A stretch of 9,832 nt of DNA, taken from Chloroflexota bacterium (lineage in GTDB: Bacteria > Chloroflexota > Dehalococcoidia > UBA2247 > RBG-13-53-26). The notes beneath the pieces were generated by a model that made no database searches, had not been told where the DNA came from, and worked only from the letters and a program-made list of their open reading frames with translations. The translations under genes were made by a program, and so were the position numbers. The stretch is from the NCBI GenBank assembly GCA_017885485.1, contig JAFNFZ010000302.1:1-9832 (forward strand), read 5' to 3'. Shown piece by piece: positions 1-5,715 of this stretch; positions within the stretch are counted from its first letter, which is position 1; each line of letters opens with the position of its first letter.

Positions 1-251
1 ACGCGGATCAGGAAGAAAGGAAGAGCCTGTGGCGGAAGCAGTTGCTGAACCTCCGCCTATATGGCTACGTCTCTGCCCTATTGGCTGCAAGTGATCAGGA
101 AGGAGTTGATGCAGAGAAGATTGTGGAGATCATTGCGGCTGTGACGCCCCAAGAAGATCCCGAGCAGGTCTTTGCCTCATTCGTCAGTTGGGCTCGTTTC
201 GGAAACCTCTACGCATACGATGAGGACACCAGGAAGATCCGTCTGCAGTAG
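1..251 (+). CDS. AAA-associated C-terminal domain protein (ABC transporter ATPase-linked), 3' end only
   Basis: The reading frame is open from the window edge (codons in phase from base 3) and ends at TAG 249-251, giving the last 82 residues of a longer protein. The visible segment begins ADQEERKSLWRKQLL and continues with an alpha-helical, acidic stretch ending in WARFGNLYAYDEDTRKIRLQ. This matches my memory of the AAA-associated C-terminal domain (PF09821 type), where a helical bundle finishes with a W-x-R-(F/Y)-x-x-L-x-x-Y-D-x-x-T signature. That domain usually sits C-terminal to the ATP-binding cassette of nitrate/sulfonate/taurine-like ABC importers, so the missing N-terminal part is predicted to be an ABC ATPase acting at the inner face of the membrane. 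The ATPase motifs lie outside the window, so the transporter role is inferred. The TTG at 42 is an internal codon, not the start. No convincing terminator follows. Confidence 0.72.
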   Translation, partial: ADQEERKSLWRKQLLNLRLYGYVSALLAASDQEGVDAEKIVEIIAAVTPQEDPEQVFASFVSWARFGNLYAYDEDTRKIRLQ

Positions 252-922
252 AACGGGCGGAGGTGTCGAACTCTGGCGACTCCGGCTGTGTCAATGCTGC
301 GGCAGGCCTGCTATGCTCTCACATATTGAGAGAGACCAGTGCCCCGGCTGAGGGGCAAGACTGCGACCGGAAGTGTGGCTGGCGTTTGAGCCTCGCGGCG
401 CAAAAGCTGTCTGGACGCTTTGATGTAGCAAGGGAGGCTCATCTACGAAAGTGATGCGCGCGCAACCCAATTGGAACTGGTAGACCGGACTATTCGGAGG
501 TGAGACCTCTATCCGGAAAACCTGAGCCCTGGCTTGTTGCGAACACCGGGCAAAGTGCTCTGCTAACTCTTGCTACACACTTGCAACACTTTTGCAAGCA
601 GTGGGCTGTACTGGACGATATGCAGAACTCCGGCTTTCGAATTGGCCTTCGGTCTATGAGGCCAGACGTGGGCAAGGGCAGGCCAATGTTGACGAAGGGG
701 ATAATGAACGGGGTGGCCTTGCAATAGTCTTCATTGTCGCTGCCACTAGTCAGTCATCCTCCCCAATGGCCAGCCCCGAACCGGAAACTGTGACCTGAGC
801 AGCGGCAAGACTGCTGGGGCTGGTCTGGCTCGGTCCCACTCGGTTTGGCGACCCAACATGGACATCCACGCCATCCGCGAGGCTGTCTTCCATCGGATGT
901 CACCAGCGTTGGCGTCGACAGC
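252..922. other. Intergenic region without a supportable gene
   Basis: About 670 bp between the ABC-associated gene and the zinc-ribbon gene. Open frames here are short, lack ribosome binding sites and have no recognisable protein signature. Two small GC-rich hairpins lie at 316-332 (CTCTCA/TGAGAG, 5-nt loop) and 340-357 (TGCCCC/GGGGCA, 6-nt loop). Neither is followed by a T-run, so they are not classic terminators, though they could act as 3' processing or stabilising structures for the upstream transcript. One degenerate copy of a dispersed repeat lies at 591-620 (separate entry). Confidence 0.6.
591..620 (-). repeat. Dispersed repeat, degenerate copy 1 (VQYxP element)
   Basis: The plus strand carries GCAAGCAGTGGGCTGTACTGG, matching the core of copies at about 2588, 2788 and 2961 (consensus GCAAGCAGTGGGCAGTACTGG). 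Read on the minus strand all copies give a peptide like VQ-x-Y-(C/S)-P. Here that frame reads HIVQYSPLLAKVLQ and then reaches a stop, so this copy is not part of an intact gene. The match is by eye and short. It is supported mainly by the recurrence of the same core elsewhere in the window. Confidence 0.4.
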
Positions 923-1345
923 CTAGGCAGCGTCAGAATCCTGAACGACTTCCCATGTAAACATGGTGTGGAAATCGTTGAAGCAGCCTGGGCATATCCA
1001 ACGATACTCATCAAGCGTGGTGTAGCCTTCCTTCAGATGATCCGCGTGGTCTGGACCTGTCAGGTAGCAGAACGTAGCCCAGCAGAACTCACAATGATCA
1101 TGGTCCCAGTCCGGGTTCTTGGGGTACTGCCGGTACGGTTTCCGAACCAGCTTGGCGCCCACCAGGTACCTCTCCTGGCCATGGAGGCGCCAGTCTTCAG
1201 TGTCAAGCTTGGCCTTGGCCTCAGGAGCCGCGGCGGTGGCCCACTTGGCCTTCTTTGCTGGCTTCCCGCTGGTGAGGCTGGCTCCACAGTTGGCACAGAA
1301 CGCGGTTCCGTCACTGGTCTCTCTACCACACTTCGAACAGAACAC
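923..1345 (-). CDS. Double zinc-ribbon small protein (unknown function)
   Basis: A 140-residue soluble protein with two Cys-rich modules. The N-terminal module is a zinc ribbon (C3-x2-C6 ... C17-x2-C20, opening MFCSKCGRE). A linker rich in Ala and Lys (about 26-48) follows. The C-terminal module (about 58-135) has a second set of CxxC pairs: C85/C88 in the context DHDHCEFCW and C118/C121 in the context RWICPGCFNDF, followed by FTWEV. I recognise the C-terminal pattern (CEFCW ... EGY-T ... W-C--CF-DF---F-W) as one that recurs in small bacterial hypothetical proteins, but know no defined function. The GTG start at 1345 is fixed by a perfect AGGAGG at 1351-1356, 5 nt upstream, and the ribbon begins immediately after. 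A larger plus-strand frame across this locus (845-1552) has no such signature and is a shadow. The next gene in the same direction lies 407 bp upstream, so this is probably monocistronic. Confidence 0.85.
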   Translation of the reverse strand: MFCSKCGRETSDGTAFCANCGASLTSGKPAKKAKWATAAAPEAKAKLDTEDWRLHGQERYLVGAKLVRKPYRQYPKNPDWDHDHCEFCWATFCYLTGPDHADHLKEGYTTLDEYRWICPGCFNDFHTMFTWEVVQDSDAA

Positions 1346-1752
1346 TGCTTCCTCCTATCGGGTCGTGACGTGAATGCAGTGAGCCTGCCAGATTACGCCG
1401 CCCCAACCTCAGCCTCGACACAAAGGGGGCGGAAAGACCTTGGAGTTTGGTCTACGTATTCTACTACTGTACGAGATGGTGGGCCAGGATATCCATCAAA
1501 GTTGCACAGCCCTTTTGTATGCCGTGCACCTTGTGTCGTCATGAAGGGGTGAATATGCGAGTTGACCGCATTGTCCAGTACTGCGAGTAATGCTGAAGCT
1601 TTCATCTTCTCCTATCAGGTGGACGTTAAGGTGTGCGGCGAACCGGCAATTGCGTCAACGTAGATACCAACCTACTACCTACGATATCCTTTCATTCCGC
1701 ACCGACCACTCACTCCAGGCCGGTTCGTCCGTACCAACGCCACGTTATGCCC
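1346..1752. other. Intergenic region between two minus-strand genes
   Basis: About 400 bp. It holds the ribosome binding site of the zinc-ribbon gene and, presumably, its promoter, but I find no convincing -35/-10 pair; a TAGAAT-like -10 on the minus strand near 1460 lacks a partner. On the plus strand a tiny frame at 1555-1590 (MRVDRIVQYCE) follows an AAGGGGTGA-like ribosome binding site and contains GTCCAGTACTGC, identical to the core of the dispersed repeat in copy 3. It may be a fifth, oppositely oriented repeat fragment rather than a gene. No terminator is evident for the DUF4240 gene that ends at 1753. Confidence 0.5.
1351..1356 (-). promoter_or_regulatory. Shine-Dalgarno AGGAGG deciding a GTG start
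   Basis: CCTCCT on the plus strand reads AGGAGG on the minus strand, 5 nt from the GTG at 1345-1343. It fixes the zinc-ribbon protein start at a non-ATG codon. Confidence 0.8.
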
Positions 1753-2337
1753 TCAGTAGAATCTGGCCGTCAGTTTGGGATACCTCTTCGTCATTTCAGA
1801 TTCATCATCGAAATCCCAACCATCACCCAAGTCTGGCATATCGCGAGCAACAATCGGCAGTTCTTTGCCTGTGAGTCTCTGGTAGGCCTTGGACGCGACG
1901 CAAAGCAAGTCTTCACACTCTGCGTTTTCTTCAAGACCGGGATAATCAGCAAGGTTGTCCGGTTCGGCTATCGCCACTTCGAACACGTCTCTTCCCTGCA
2001 GAATAAGCCATCCTCGGAAATAGTCAAACCCGTCATCGGAGCAGCCACCATTGACAATATATGCAGCTCCCCACAATTCCCAGGTGTAGGATTCAGCTTC
2101 AAGTTCGGACATAAGCTTGTCAAACGCAACAATCTGATCAGGGGTGCACTGCATCAATGCTTCCTGAACTCTCTCTACATGTTCAGCCTGTTCACCGTCT
2201 CCACGTGCATTCTCAATCAAACTCCAGAAAGCACTGACGTCCATTTCGTTCTCCTTTGGTAACAACGCTTTGCTTGAGCAGGCAAGGCTCCCGACCAAGA
2301 CAAAAGAGATTAGGATGGCGTAGCTTATTGCCCTCAT
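1753..2337 (-). CDS. DUF4240 domain protein, possible lipoprotein
   Basis: The domain core is recognisable: MDVSAFWSLIENARGDG at its start, then YTWELWGAAYIVNGG, CSDDGFDYFRGWLI and QGRDVFE (about residues 84-120 of the long form), as in the DUF4240 family. The family has no assigned biochemical function to my knowledge. Two starts compete. ATG 2337 gives 194 aa beginning MRAISYAILISFVLVGSLAC, a signal-peptide-like stretch (Arg at 2, hydrophobic core, SLA-C20 resembling a lipobox), but its ribosome binding site is weak (AGGGATC close to the ATG). ATG 2244 gives 163 aa starting exactly at the domain and has AAGGAG at ideal spacing. Family members are usually cytosolic, which favours the short form. 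The clean signal sequence favours the long one. I list the long form and put the choice near even. The frame stays open further upstream to 2676, but that part is repeat-derived. The C-terminal 50 residues are acidic and not family-typical. Confidence 0.8.
   Translation of the reverse strand: MRAISYAILISFVLVGSLACSSKALLPKENEMDVSAFWSLIENARGDGEQAEHVERVQEALMQCTPDQIVAFDKLMSELEAESYTWELWGAAYIVNGGCSDDGFDYFRGWLILQGRDVFEVAIAEPDNLADYPGLEENAECEDLLCVASKAYQRLTGKELPIVARDMPDLGDGWDFDDESEMTKRYPKLTARFY
2251..2256 (-). promoter_or_regulatory. Internal Shine-Dalgarno AAGGAG for alternative DUF4240 start
   Basis: On the minus strand AAGGAG lies 6 nt before ATG 2244-2242 (coding MDVSAFW). It supports a 163-aa cytosolic product. 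It also encodes the Lys-Glu codons of the long form, so it may be coincidental. Confidence 0.5.
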
Positions 2338-2587
2338 GATCCCTGCGTGCGCAATTTCACGGAGTGGACGACGAGCAAAACCTTGACTCGGATAACAGTG
2401 ATTATTCTGATCCACATAAGATGCCTCACGGTTTCCGGCGCAAGGATCACCAATCCCTTCCACTTCAATGACTTGCTGCCAGTTCAGGATTGTATACCGG
2501 CATGTTATGCGGATCAACATAAGAGGACCTCTTCTTTCAAAGCCCGTCCATCGGACTGCGATCACCCGGCAGGTGGTCTGCCAACTC

Positions 2588-2656
2588 CTGCAAGCAGTGG
2601 GGGGGTAATGGACTTGAACTGTATTCGACGAGAGGTAGGACTCCATCAGGATGGCA
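2588..2656 (-). repeat. Dispersed repeat copy 2 with ILMES segment
   Basis: The plus strand shows a diverged GCAAGCAGTGG core, then ATGGACTTGAACTG, and ends with GGACTCCATCAGGATGGCA, which is identical in copy 3 (2842-2860). On the minus strand it reads GPAILMES followed by YLSSNTVQVHYPP. It aligns along its whole ~70 bp with copy 3, about 200 bp away, in the same orientation, so the two are duplicates that have since diverged. Confidence 0.6.
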
Positions 2657-2787
2657 GGCCCACAATAGACCCACACCCGCGGCGATACCCTTTGAGATCA
2701 GAGTCTAGGCAAGGCCGGCCGTGGGGGACTCTCCCAAGGAGTGGTGGGCCATACCGGAGCAAGTAATTTGGCAGCACCCAATGGTTT

Positions 2788-2860
2788 CTGCAAGTAGAAT
2801 GGTGGGCAGTACTGGACTTGAACCGCATTCAGCGTGAAGCAGGACTCCATCAGGATGGCA
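2788..2860 (-). repeat. Dispersed repeat copy 3 with ILMES segment
   Basis: Plus-strand core GTGGGCAGTACTGGACTTGAAC, then GGACTCCATCAGGATGGCA, the latter identical to copy 2. Minus-strand reading: DAILMES, five variable residues, then NAVQVQYCPP. The core GTTCAAGTCCAGTAC superficially mimics a tRNA T-arm but cannot fold as one. Confidence 0.6.
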
Positions 2861-2960
2861 TCACCTGGACCAACATCGATGAAGTGCGGTTGCAGGTCAT
2901 CGGGGTGAAGGGCTTTTGGCCAATCACCCCGCGAGCAATCCGCTAGCTTCTGCCACACTT

Positions 2961-2993
2961 CTTCAGGCAGTGGGCAGTAGTGGAGTTGAACTA
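2961..2993 (-). repeat. Dispersed repeat copy 4 (core only)
   Basis: GGCAGTGGGCAGTAGTGGAG followed by TTGAAC matches the core of copy 3 but lacks the adjacent ILMES segment. On the minus strand it reads VVQLHYCPLPEEVWQ and is followed by the most coding-like stretch of this region, so it may be the least decayed version of the element. Confidence 0.5.
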
Positions 2994-3180
2994 CAGTCCA
3001 TGGGAAAACCAACGTTATCCTGAAGGTTCTGTGTATTGAACCCTGCGGCCCACCAGCGCCTCCCAGAACTTCAGGATCCGCCTTTGTGTCCAAGTTGAGG
3101 CTGGTATCGGTATTACACAGAGTGCTGAGTGGTTCTCACATCCAATGGCCATGCCATGACCGCATTCCGGTTCATGACGC

Positions 3181-4590
3181 TCACACGTTCTCCCATTTGA
3201 AGCCGCGGTCGAGGAAGGTGTCCAGGCAAGCCTCCGCTACCTTGGGATCATAGAGCGTGGATTTGTTCTTGTTGATCTCCATCAGGGCAGCATCCAGGCC
3301 CAAGGCCGGTCGATATGATCGGTGGGAGCTCATGGCTTCTACGACGTCGGCCACTGCCAGGATACGCGTCTCTGCCGCGATCTCTTCGCCGTGTAGATGT
3401 GACGGGTAGCCAGAACCATCCATCCTCTCATGATGTTGAAGGATAATGTCGGCAATTGGCCAGGGGAATTCGATGGTCTTCAGCACGTAGTATCCGGATT
3501 GCGGATGGGATCTGACCAGGGAGAACTCGAGGTCATTCAGCTTTCCGGGCTTGATGAGGATATCTATTGGCACGAACATCTTGCCGAAGTCGTGCAGCAA
3601 TCCCGCAACGCGGATGATTTCAATCCGCCCTATCGGCAGGTGCATTTCTCTGGCTATCGCACAGGCAAGCTGCTTGACTCTCTGCTGATGTCCGGCCGTG
3701 TATTCGTCTCTCATCTCCACCGTGAGTGAAATGGCCTGGATGACGCTCTCCACGGTTGATTCCAGCTTCTTGATCGTCTCGTGTACTTGTTCTTCCGCTG
3801 CCCGGCGCTGGGTGACGTCACGATGTATGCCACGGTATCCCGCCAGCCTGCCAGCCCCGTCACAGAAGGGAACGCCGCTCATCTCGAGGAAGACTGTCTG
3901 TCCATTCTTGTGCAGGTTAGCCACTTGGAGGGCTCTGAATGGCTGCTGCGAAGCAACAGCAGCATTCATCTCTCTGGTCCATCGCCTCGCCTCTTGGAGT
4001 GGCATGAAGTCGAAGAGAGTCTTTCCCAACACCTCTTCTGGCTTGTACCCTAGTGCGTTGTATATCTGAGGACTGATGTACGTGTACATTCCTTTGGCAT
4101 TCGTTTCCCATACGAGGTCGCTGGTCGTCTCCACAAGATCACGAAATCTGTCGTTGTGAGTAGGGACAGCCGGTTCTCCGACGCCATGGCCGGCAACGTC
4201 TCTGACAAGAGCTACTACTCCTGCCGTCTTGCCTGCCTTTTCCCAGGGGCTTAACCGGATCTCCAATTTCAGAGGTTCCCCTGTAGCGGCGCGTGCTTCT
4301 GCTTCAAATGGAGGGATGTCGAGCCCTGACATCACAGCCCTGAGCCGTGATTGAATATCTGCCAGCGATTTGAGGGGAAGCATCTGCAGAGTCTCGAATG
4401 ACTTCCCGAGCATCTCTTCTTCGGGGCAGCCGGCCAGACACACCGTTGCTGCATTGACGGCAACGATCGTTCCTTTGGGGTTGATGAGGAGGATGCCATC
4501 CGCAGTGGCATCAAGGACCGCCTGCAGGTAGTCTCGCGCCTCCAGCTTCTCTGCACCAGTCAGTTCAGAGAATTGCTGCACCGTGGTCAC
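3181..4590 (-). CDS. PAS-PAS-HD-GYP cyclic-di-GMP phosphodiesterase
   Basis: A 469-residue soluble signalling protein. Residues ~16-130 form a PAS domain (YLQAVLDATADGILLINPKG). Residues ~147-262 form a second PAS (FRDLVETTSDLVWETNAKG, FDFMPLQEA, GYRGIHRDVTQRR). A short coiled-coil linker (~262-285) leads to the HD-GYP domain (~286-469). The catalytic set looks complete: H301 in YTAGHQQRV, the H333-D334 pair with K337 in LLHDFGKM, H362, the GYP motif HHERMDGSGYP (386-396) and D415 in ADVVEAM. Such proteins hydrolyse c-di-GMP, with the PAS domains sensing a ligand, redox state or light. No transmembrane segment or receiver domain is present, so sensing is intracellular. The GTG start at 4590 is supported by AAGGAG 9 nt upstream; the nearby ATG at 4597 is out of frame. 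No operon partner is visible. A link to the downstream polysaccharide genes is conceivable, since c-di-GMP often controls such synthases, but is not shown. Confidence 0.93.
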   Translation of the reverse strand: MTTVQQFSELTGAEKLEARDYLQAVLDATADGILLINPKGTIVAVNAATVCLAGCPEEEMLGKSFETLQMLPLKSLADIQSRLRAVMSGLDIPPFEAEARAATGEPLKLEIRLSPWEKAGKTAGVVALVRDVAGHGVGEPAVPTHNDRFRDLVETTSDLVWETNAKGMYTYISPQIYNALGYKPEEVLGKTLFDFMPLQEARRWTREMNAAVASQQPFRALQVANLHKNGQTVFLEMSGVPFCDGAGRLAGYRGIHRDVTQRRAAEEQVHETIKKLESTVESVIQAISLTVEMRDEYTAGHQQRVKQLACAIAREMHLPIGRIEIIRVAGLLHDFGKMFVPIDILIKPGKLNDLEFSLVRSHPQSGYYVLKTIEFPWPIADIILQHHERMDGSGYPSHLHGEEIAAETRILAVADVVEAMSSHRSYRPALGLDAALMEINKNKSTLYDPKVAEACLDTFLDRGFKWENV

Positions 4591-4599
4591 GTGGCATGT

Positions 4600-4605
4600 C
4601 TCCTT
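4600..4605 (-). promoter_or_regulatory. Shine-Dalgarno AAGGAG for the HD-GYP gene
   Basis: Minus-strand AAGGAG lies 9 nt before the GTG start at 4590 and excludes the out-of-frame ATG between them. Confidence 0.7.
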
Positions 4606-4960
4606 AGAGGGCAGCCGGCCTCGTGTGCGCTAGCTGCCACTTGAGGCCGCGTGAAACACTCGGTGTTGGCGCTCAAATGCTTAACCACTGAACAGGCTCC
4701 ATCCTGTTTGCCGCGTTGCCATCTGCTCACAGCCGGGTTGGCCACCCGAGAAGCAACGTGCCCCAGTCTTCAGTTCTGTTCAGAAGAGTGTATTCGACGA
4801 GGGTCACACAGATGTCTCGGCATAACGCGGGAGAATCACAAGATAGTCACTAGAGCGATATTCTGATATGGTAGAAGCTCGGCTGTCATGACTTGCCATT
4901 ATCGGGAGGGCAGAGATGTCCACCCTTTCTTTGCACAGCTCCACTTCGTCAGTTCCCGCA

Positions 4961-5058
4961 GGCACATCAGCATCAGGCCTCATGGCAACGGCCCCCGGAC
5001 AGAACCACCTCAAACCTCACAGGGAAACGGCGATTGTGTTCAAAACACCAGGCTGTCC
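4961..5058 (+). repeat. Direct repeat R1 (~98 bp)
   Basis: Aligns end to end with 5419-5517 with about 12 mismatches by eye (near 88% identity). Unchanged blocks include CAGAACCACCTCAAACCTCA, GGCGATTGTG and TCAAAACACCAGGCTGT. Read on the minus strand both copies share a stop codon in the frame that otherwise gives LRWF...AVAMxPDAD, so neither encodes an intact protein there. Each copy lies 150-170 bp upstream of an intrinsic terminator, hinting at duplication of a larger unit. Confidence 0.8.
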
Positions 5059-5204
5059 TTGATGGCAAAAGGGTATTCGTGGGGCCAGACTCTAACCTTT
5101 CTCTAGGCAACTTCTAATCTGGTTCCAATGCAGGATACAGCTCTCTACCATAGTATGAGGTTGTCTTAGACAGGACACCCCCCGGTCTGAGGCAGAAAGA
5201 AAAG

Positions 5205-5238
5205 AAGTCCACCCCCCGAAGGTGGACTTTCTTGTTTG
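5205..5238 (+). terminator. Intrinsic terminator, probably bidirectional
   Basis: A 9-bp stem AAGTCCACC/GGTGGACTT (5205-5213 with 5221-5229) closes a 7-nt loop and is followed by TTTCTTGTTTGT. The left flank is A-rich (AAAGAAAAG), so it should also work on the minus strand. An outer 7-bp stem GGTCTGA/TCAGACC (5184-5190 with 5239-5245) encloses it. No gene ends just upstream on either strand. Confidence 0.8.
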
Positions 5239-5243
5239 TCAGA

Positions 5244-5269
5244 CCTCGCAGCGCCGGCGACTTGCGAGG
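5244..5269 (+). repeat. Inverted repeat next to the terminator
   Basis: CCTCGCA/TGCGAGG (7 bp) closes a 12-nt loop that contains the 8-bp palindrome CGCCGGCG. It shares two bases with the outer stem of the preceding structure, so the two foldings are mutually exclusive. Function unknown. Confidence 0.5.
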
Positions 5270-5418
5270 CTCATGGGCGTTCGTAGCTCGATACTCACCC
5301 TGTCGATCGCAATTCCCAAAGGCGCCGTCTTGAGCTATGATGTCATTGGCGATGAGCCAGCTCCAGTGGGAACCTGAGTGGATAGGTGTTATTGATTAAG
5401 CCGCCCCCAGGTCTGGCT

Positions 5419-5517
5419 GGCAGATCAGCATCAGGGCTCATTGCGACGGCCGCCGCCCAGAACCACCTCAAACCTCAGAGGGAAGTGGCGATTGTGATCA
5501 AAACACCAGGCTGTTCC
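5419..5517 (+). repeat. Direct repeat R2 (~99 bp)
   Basis: Second copy of the 4961-5058 repeat, in the same orientation, 361 bp further on. It is followed at 5518-5536 by CCTTTGTATCCAAGCTGAG, which recurs with two mismatches at 3081-3099, so R2 may belong to a larger element with a partial third copy beside the HD-GYP gene. The promoter at 5538 begins immediately after this extension. Confidence 0.8.
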
Positions 5518-5537
5518 CCTTTGTATCCAAGCTGAGT

Positions 5538-5566
5538 TTGACATCTTCCGTTGGCTATGGTATGCT
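5538..5566 (+). promoter_or_regulatory. Sigma70-type promoter
   Basis: A perfect TTGACA (5538-5543), a 17-bp spacer and TATGCT (5561-5566) preceded by TGG, an extended -10 element. This is the best promoter match in the window. Transcription should begin near 5572-5574 and run rightward into the terminator at 5686, with no obvious open frame between. Confidence 0.75.
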
Positions 5567-5572
5567 CCTACA

Positions 5573-5715
5573 CGTTCCACGGAGAGGATATATACTCCAA
5601 AGACATATAGCATCTACGTAATCAGCAGAGGGGCGTTGAACTGCCACCTGTATATGGTCACTTGGGTGGCAGTGAGTCAATAGTGAAACCGACCTTTCGG
5701 GGTCGGTTTTTCTTC
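5573..5715 (+). ncRNA. Candidate orphan small RNA (~140 nt)
   Basis: Bounded by the promoter at 5538-5566 and the terminator at 5686-5715. The inferred RNA would hold a small 5' hairpin (GGAG/CTCC around 5581-5598), a 9-bp hairpin ACTGCCACC/GGTGGCAGT (5640-5648 with 5665-5673, 16-nt loop) and the terminator hairpin. The only frame inside is a 9-codon one at 5654 (MVTWVAVSQ) without a ribosome binding site. I do not recognise an Rfam family: it is too short and wrongly folded for 6S RNA or tmRNA by eye, and no tRNA arms are present. An attenuated leader is an alternative, but the next gene starts 270 bp after the terminator. Existence of the RNA is inferred from signals alone. Confidence 0.5.
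5686..5715 (+). terminator. Intrinsic terminator
   Basis: The stem AAACCGACC/GGTCGGTTT (5686-5694 with 5701-5709) has a 6-nt loop TTTCGG and is followed by a T-rich tail (TTTTTCTTCTT when the end of the stem is included). It is a textbook rho-independent terminator for plus-strand transcription, matching the promoter 120 bp upstream. Confidence 0.85.

Larger units (their letters stand above)
2698..3093 (-). pseudogene. Coding remnant with a ComEC-like MBL-fold opening motif
   Basis: An open minus-strand frame of 131 codons, beginning at a TTG with no ribosome binding site. Its middle looks coding: LHYCPLPEEVWQKLADC, then HPDDLQPHFIDVGPGDAILM (about residues 63-82). The string HFIDVGPGDAIL resembles the first strand of ComEC/Rec2-type metallo-beta-lactamase domains (typically HFIDVGQGDAIL). 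The usual next elements, a Gly-rich turn and the HxHxDH metal motif, are absent: after LMES the frame runs into the VQVQYCPP repeat and low-complexity Pro-rich sequence. I read this as a fragment of a former gene, perhaps rearranged by the local duplication, not a working protein. It could also be a chance frame. The motif resemblance is from memory and needs a profile search. Confidence 0.35.
2338..3180. other. Degenerate repeat-containing region without an intact gene
   Basis: About 840 bp between the DUF4240 gene and the stop of the HD-GYP gene. It contains three copies of a VQYCP-type repeat, two of them joined to the same ILMES-coding segment, a minus-strand coding remnant (2698-3093), and at 3081-3099 a 19-bp match (two mismatches) to the sequence immediately following the repeat at 5419-5517. 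No complete gene, RNA gene or terminator is evident. The base pattern suggests decayed genes or recombined fragments. Confidence 0.5.
4591..5204. other. Intergenic region upstream of the HD-GYP gene
   Basis: About 610 bp with no supportable gene. It contains the HD-GYP ribosome binding site, direct repeat R1 (4961-5058), a perfect 11-bp palindrome TGTCTTAGACA at 5162-5172 and the left arm of a terminator. A TAGTCA-17-TATGGT pair near 4850-4880 on the plus strand is only a weak promoter candidate. What transcript the terminator at 5205 serves is not evident. Confidence 0.5.

Noticed and set aside
858..926. 22-codon plus-strand frame MDIHAIREAVFHRM...
   Set aside because: Codon pattern looks reasonable but there is no ribosome binding site, it is very short, and it overlaps the end of the zinc-ribbon gene.
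845..1552. 235-codon plus-strand frame over the zinc-ribbon gene
   Set aside because: Antisense to a frame with two Cys-pair modules and a perfect AGGAGG; it has no start signal or protein signature of its own.
1633..2262. 209-codon plus-strand frame over the DUF4240 gene
   Set aside because: Shadow of the recognisable minus-strand domain; composition is low in typical protein motifs and no ribosome binding site is present.
2338..2676. Upstream extension of the DUF4240 frame by 113 codons
   Set aside because: No start signal, content derived from repeat copy 2, and the family domain begins much later; probably an accidentally open frame.
2795..2866. tRNA-like sequence on the minus strand (GGTTCAAGTCC ... 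CCCACCA)
   Set aside because: The T-stem bases do not pair and there is no D-arm, anticodon arm or acceptor partner, so the resemblance is superficial.
4640..4740. tRNA D-loop-like string (GTTCAGTGGTTAAGCA) on the minus strand
   Set aside because: No T-arm or acceptor stem can be matched around it.
5654..5683. 9-codon leader-peptide-like frame MVTWVAVSQ ahead of the second terminator
   Set aside because: No ribosome binding site, no run of regulatory codons, and no biosynthetic operon immediately after the terminator, so attenuation is not supported.
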